A program made the translations under genes and the position numbers. The notes beneath the pieces were generated by a model. It was not told where the DNA came from, made no database searches, and saw only the letters and a program-made list of their open reading frames with translations. A stretch of DNA of 6,101 nucleotides from Gammaproteobacteria bacterium. Its GTDB lineage: Bacteria > Pseudomonadota > Gammaproteobacteria > UBA11654. Shown here piece after piece: positions 5,761 through 6,101 of this stretch. How positions within the stretch are numbered: the first letter of the stretch is position 1; every line of letters begins with the position of its first letter. The stretch lies in contig PBEI01000001.1 in NCBI GenBank assembly GCA_002718375.1, forward strand, positions 14,799 to 20,899, in the 5' to 3' direction.

Positions 5761-6101
5761 ATAGATTCAAAATAACACTACCCCATGTAAAGCCTGCGCC
5801 GAAGCTTTGCATTAAAATAGTGTCCCCTTCTTTTATCCTGCCATCTTGAATTGCTCTGTCAAAAGCTAAGGGTATAGATGCTGCAGATGTATTGCCATGA
5901 ATGTCCATACTGAGAATTACTTTTTCCTCAGGTAACTCTAACCTCTTAGCCACCGCTTGAATTATTCTCATATTGGCCTGATGTGGTATGAACCAATCGA
6001 TATCCTTGCTTTCAAGATTTGCTTTAACAAGTGCATCAATAGCAATTTCTTCTAGCGTTTTTACAGCAACCTTAAATACTTCGTTTCCGCTCATCTTCAA
6101 T
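5759..6101 (-). CDS. fabH: Beta-ketoacyl-ACP synthase III FabH (partial, C-terminal part)
   Basis: FabH condenses acetyl-CoA with malonyl-ACP to start type II fatty-acid synthesis in the cytoplasm. Only the last 113 complete codons are in the window, about a third of the usual 317 residues. The frame is open to the right edge, and its first Met is internal: MSGNEVFKVAV is a mid-protein FabH motif, not a start. Two of the three catalytic residues are visible: the His in IPHQANMRI (H40 of this fragment) and the Asn in HGNTSAAS (N70). The active-site Cys lies outside. The ending FGAGFTWGSVILNL is the typical FabH C-terminus. The gene is convergent with the lipoprotein gene, so no fabD follows it as it does in the common plsX-fabH-fabD-fabG-acpP cluster. 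Here fabH is either the last gene of its transcript or free-standing. Confidence 0.96.
   Translation of the reverse strand, partial: LKMSGNEVFKVAVKTLEEIAIDALVKANLESKDIDWFIPHQANMRIIQAVAKRLELPEEKVILSMDIHGNTSAASIPLAFDRAIQDGRIKEGDTILMQSFGAGFTWGSVILNL

Overview
This window is an AT-rich bacterial housekeeping region holding eight protein genes: six complete and one cut by each window edge. Protein motifs and gene order point to a gammaproteobacterium. TrxB, IF-1, FtsK and SerS all read as close relatives of the Enterobacteria/Pseudomonas proteins as I remember them. The order trxB / ftsK - lolA - ... - serS, with infA near trxB, is a known gammaproteobacterial neighbourhood. AT richness, spacers of 15 to 51 nt between most genes, overlapping genes and missing neighbours suggest a compact genome, such as a streamlined marine lineage. 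That last step is inference; the sequence does not identify a genus.

Layout. Positions 1-4139 form a minus-strand block, transcribed right to left: ftsK (4139-1818), lolA (1800-1213, TTG start), a small VanZ-like membrane protein (1216-854, overlapping lolA by 4 nt), and serS (827 to the left edge, C-terminal part missing). A 136-nt divergent intergenic region (4140-4275) separates this block from a plus-strand block: trxB (4276-5235), infA (5258-5476) and a small outer-membrane-type lipoprotein with a coiled coil (5528-5743). The right edge holds the C-terminal third of fabH on the minus strand (6101-5759), convergent with the lipoprotein gene and only 15 nt from it.

How the genes relate. 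FtsK (chromosome segregation and division), SerS and IF-1 (translation), TrxB (thiol redox) and FabH (fatty-acid initiation) are core functions sharing a neighbourhood, not one pathway. One real functional link exists: LolA is the periplasmic chaperone that carries lipoproteins to the outer membrane, and the small lipoprotein at 5528 has the lipobox and the non-Asp +2 residue of an outer-membrane Lol client.

No RNA genes, insertion sequences, CRISPR arrays, phage genes or defence genes were seen, and no gene-free stretch exceeds 136 nt. I found no convincing new system. The points worth a second look are the VanZ-like gene in the lolA-serS interval, the Lpp-like lipoprotein with an internal heptad duplication, the unusual starts of lolA and ftsK, and the loss of several usual neighbours.
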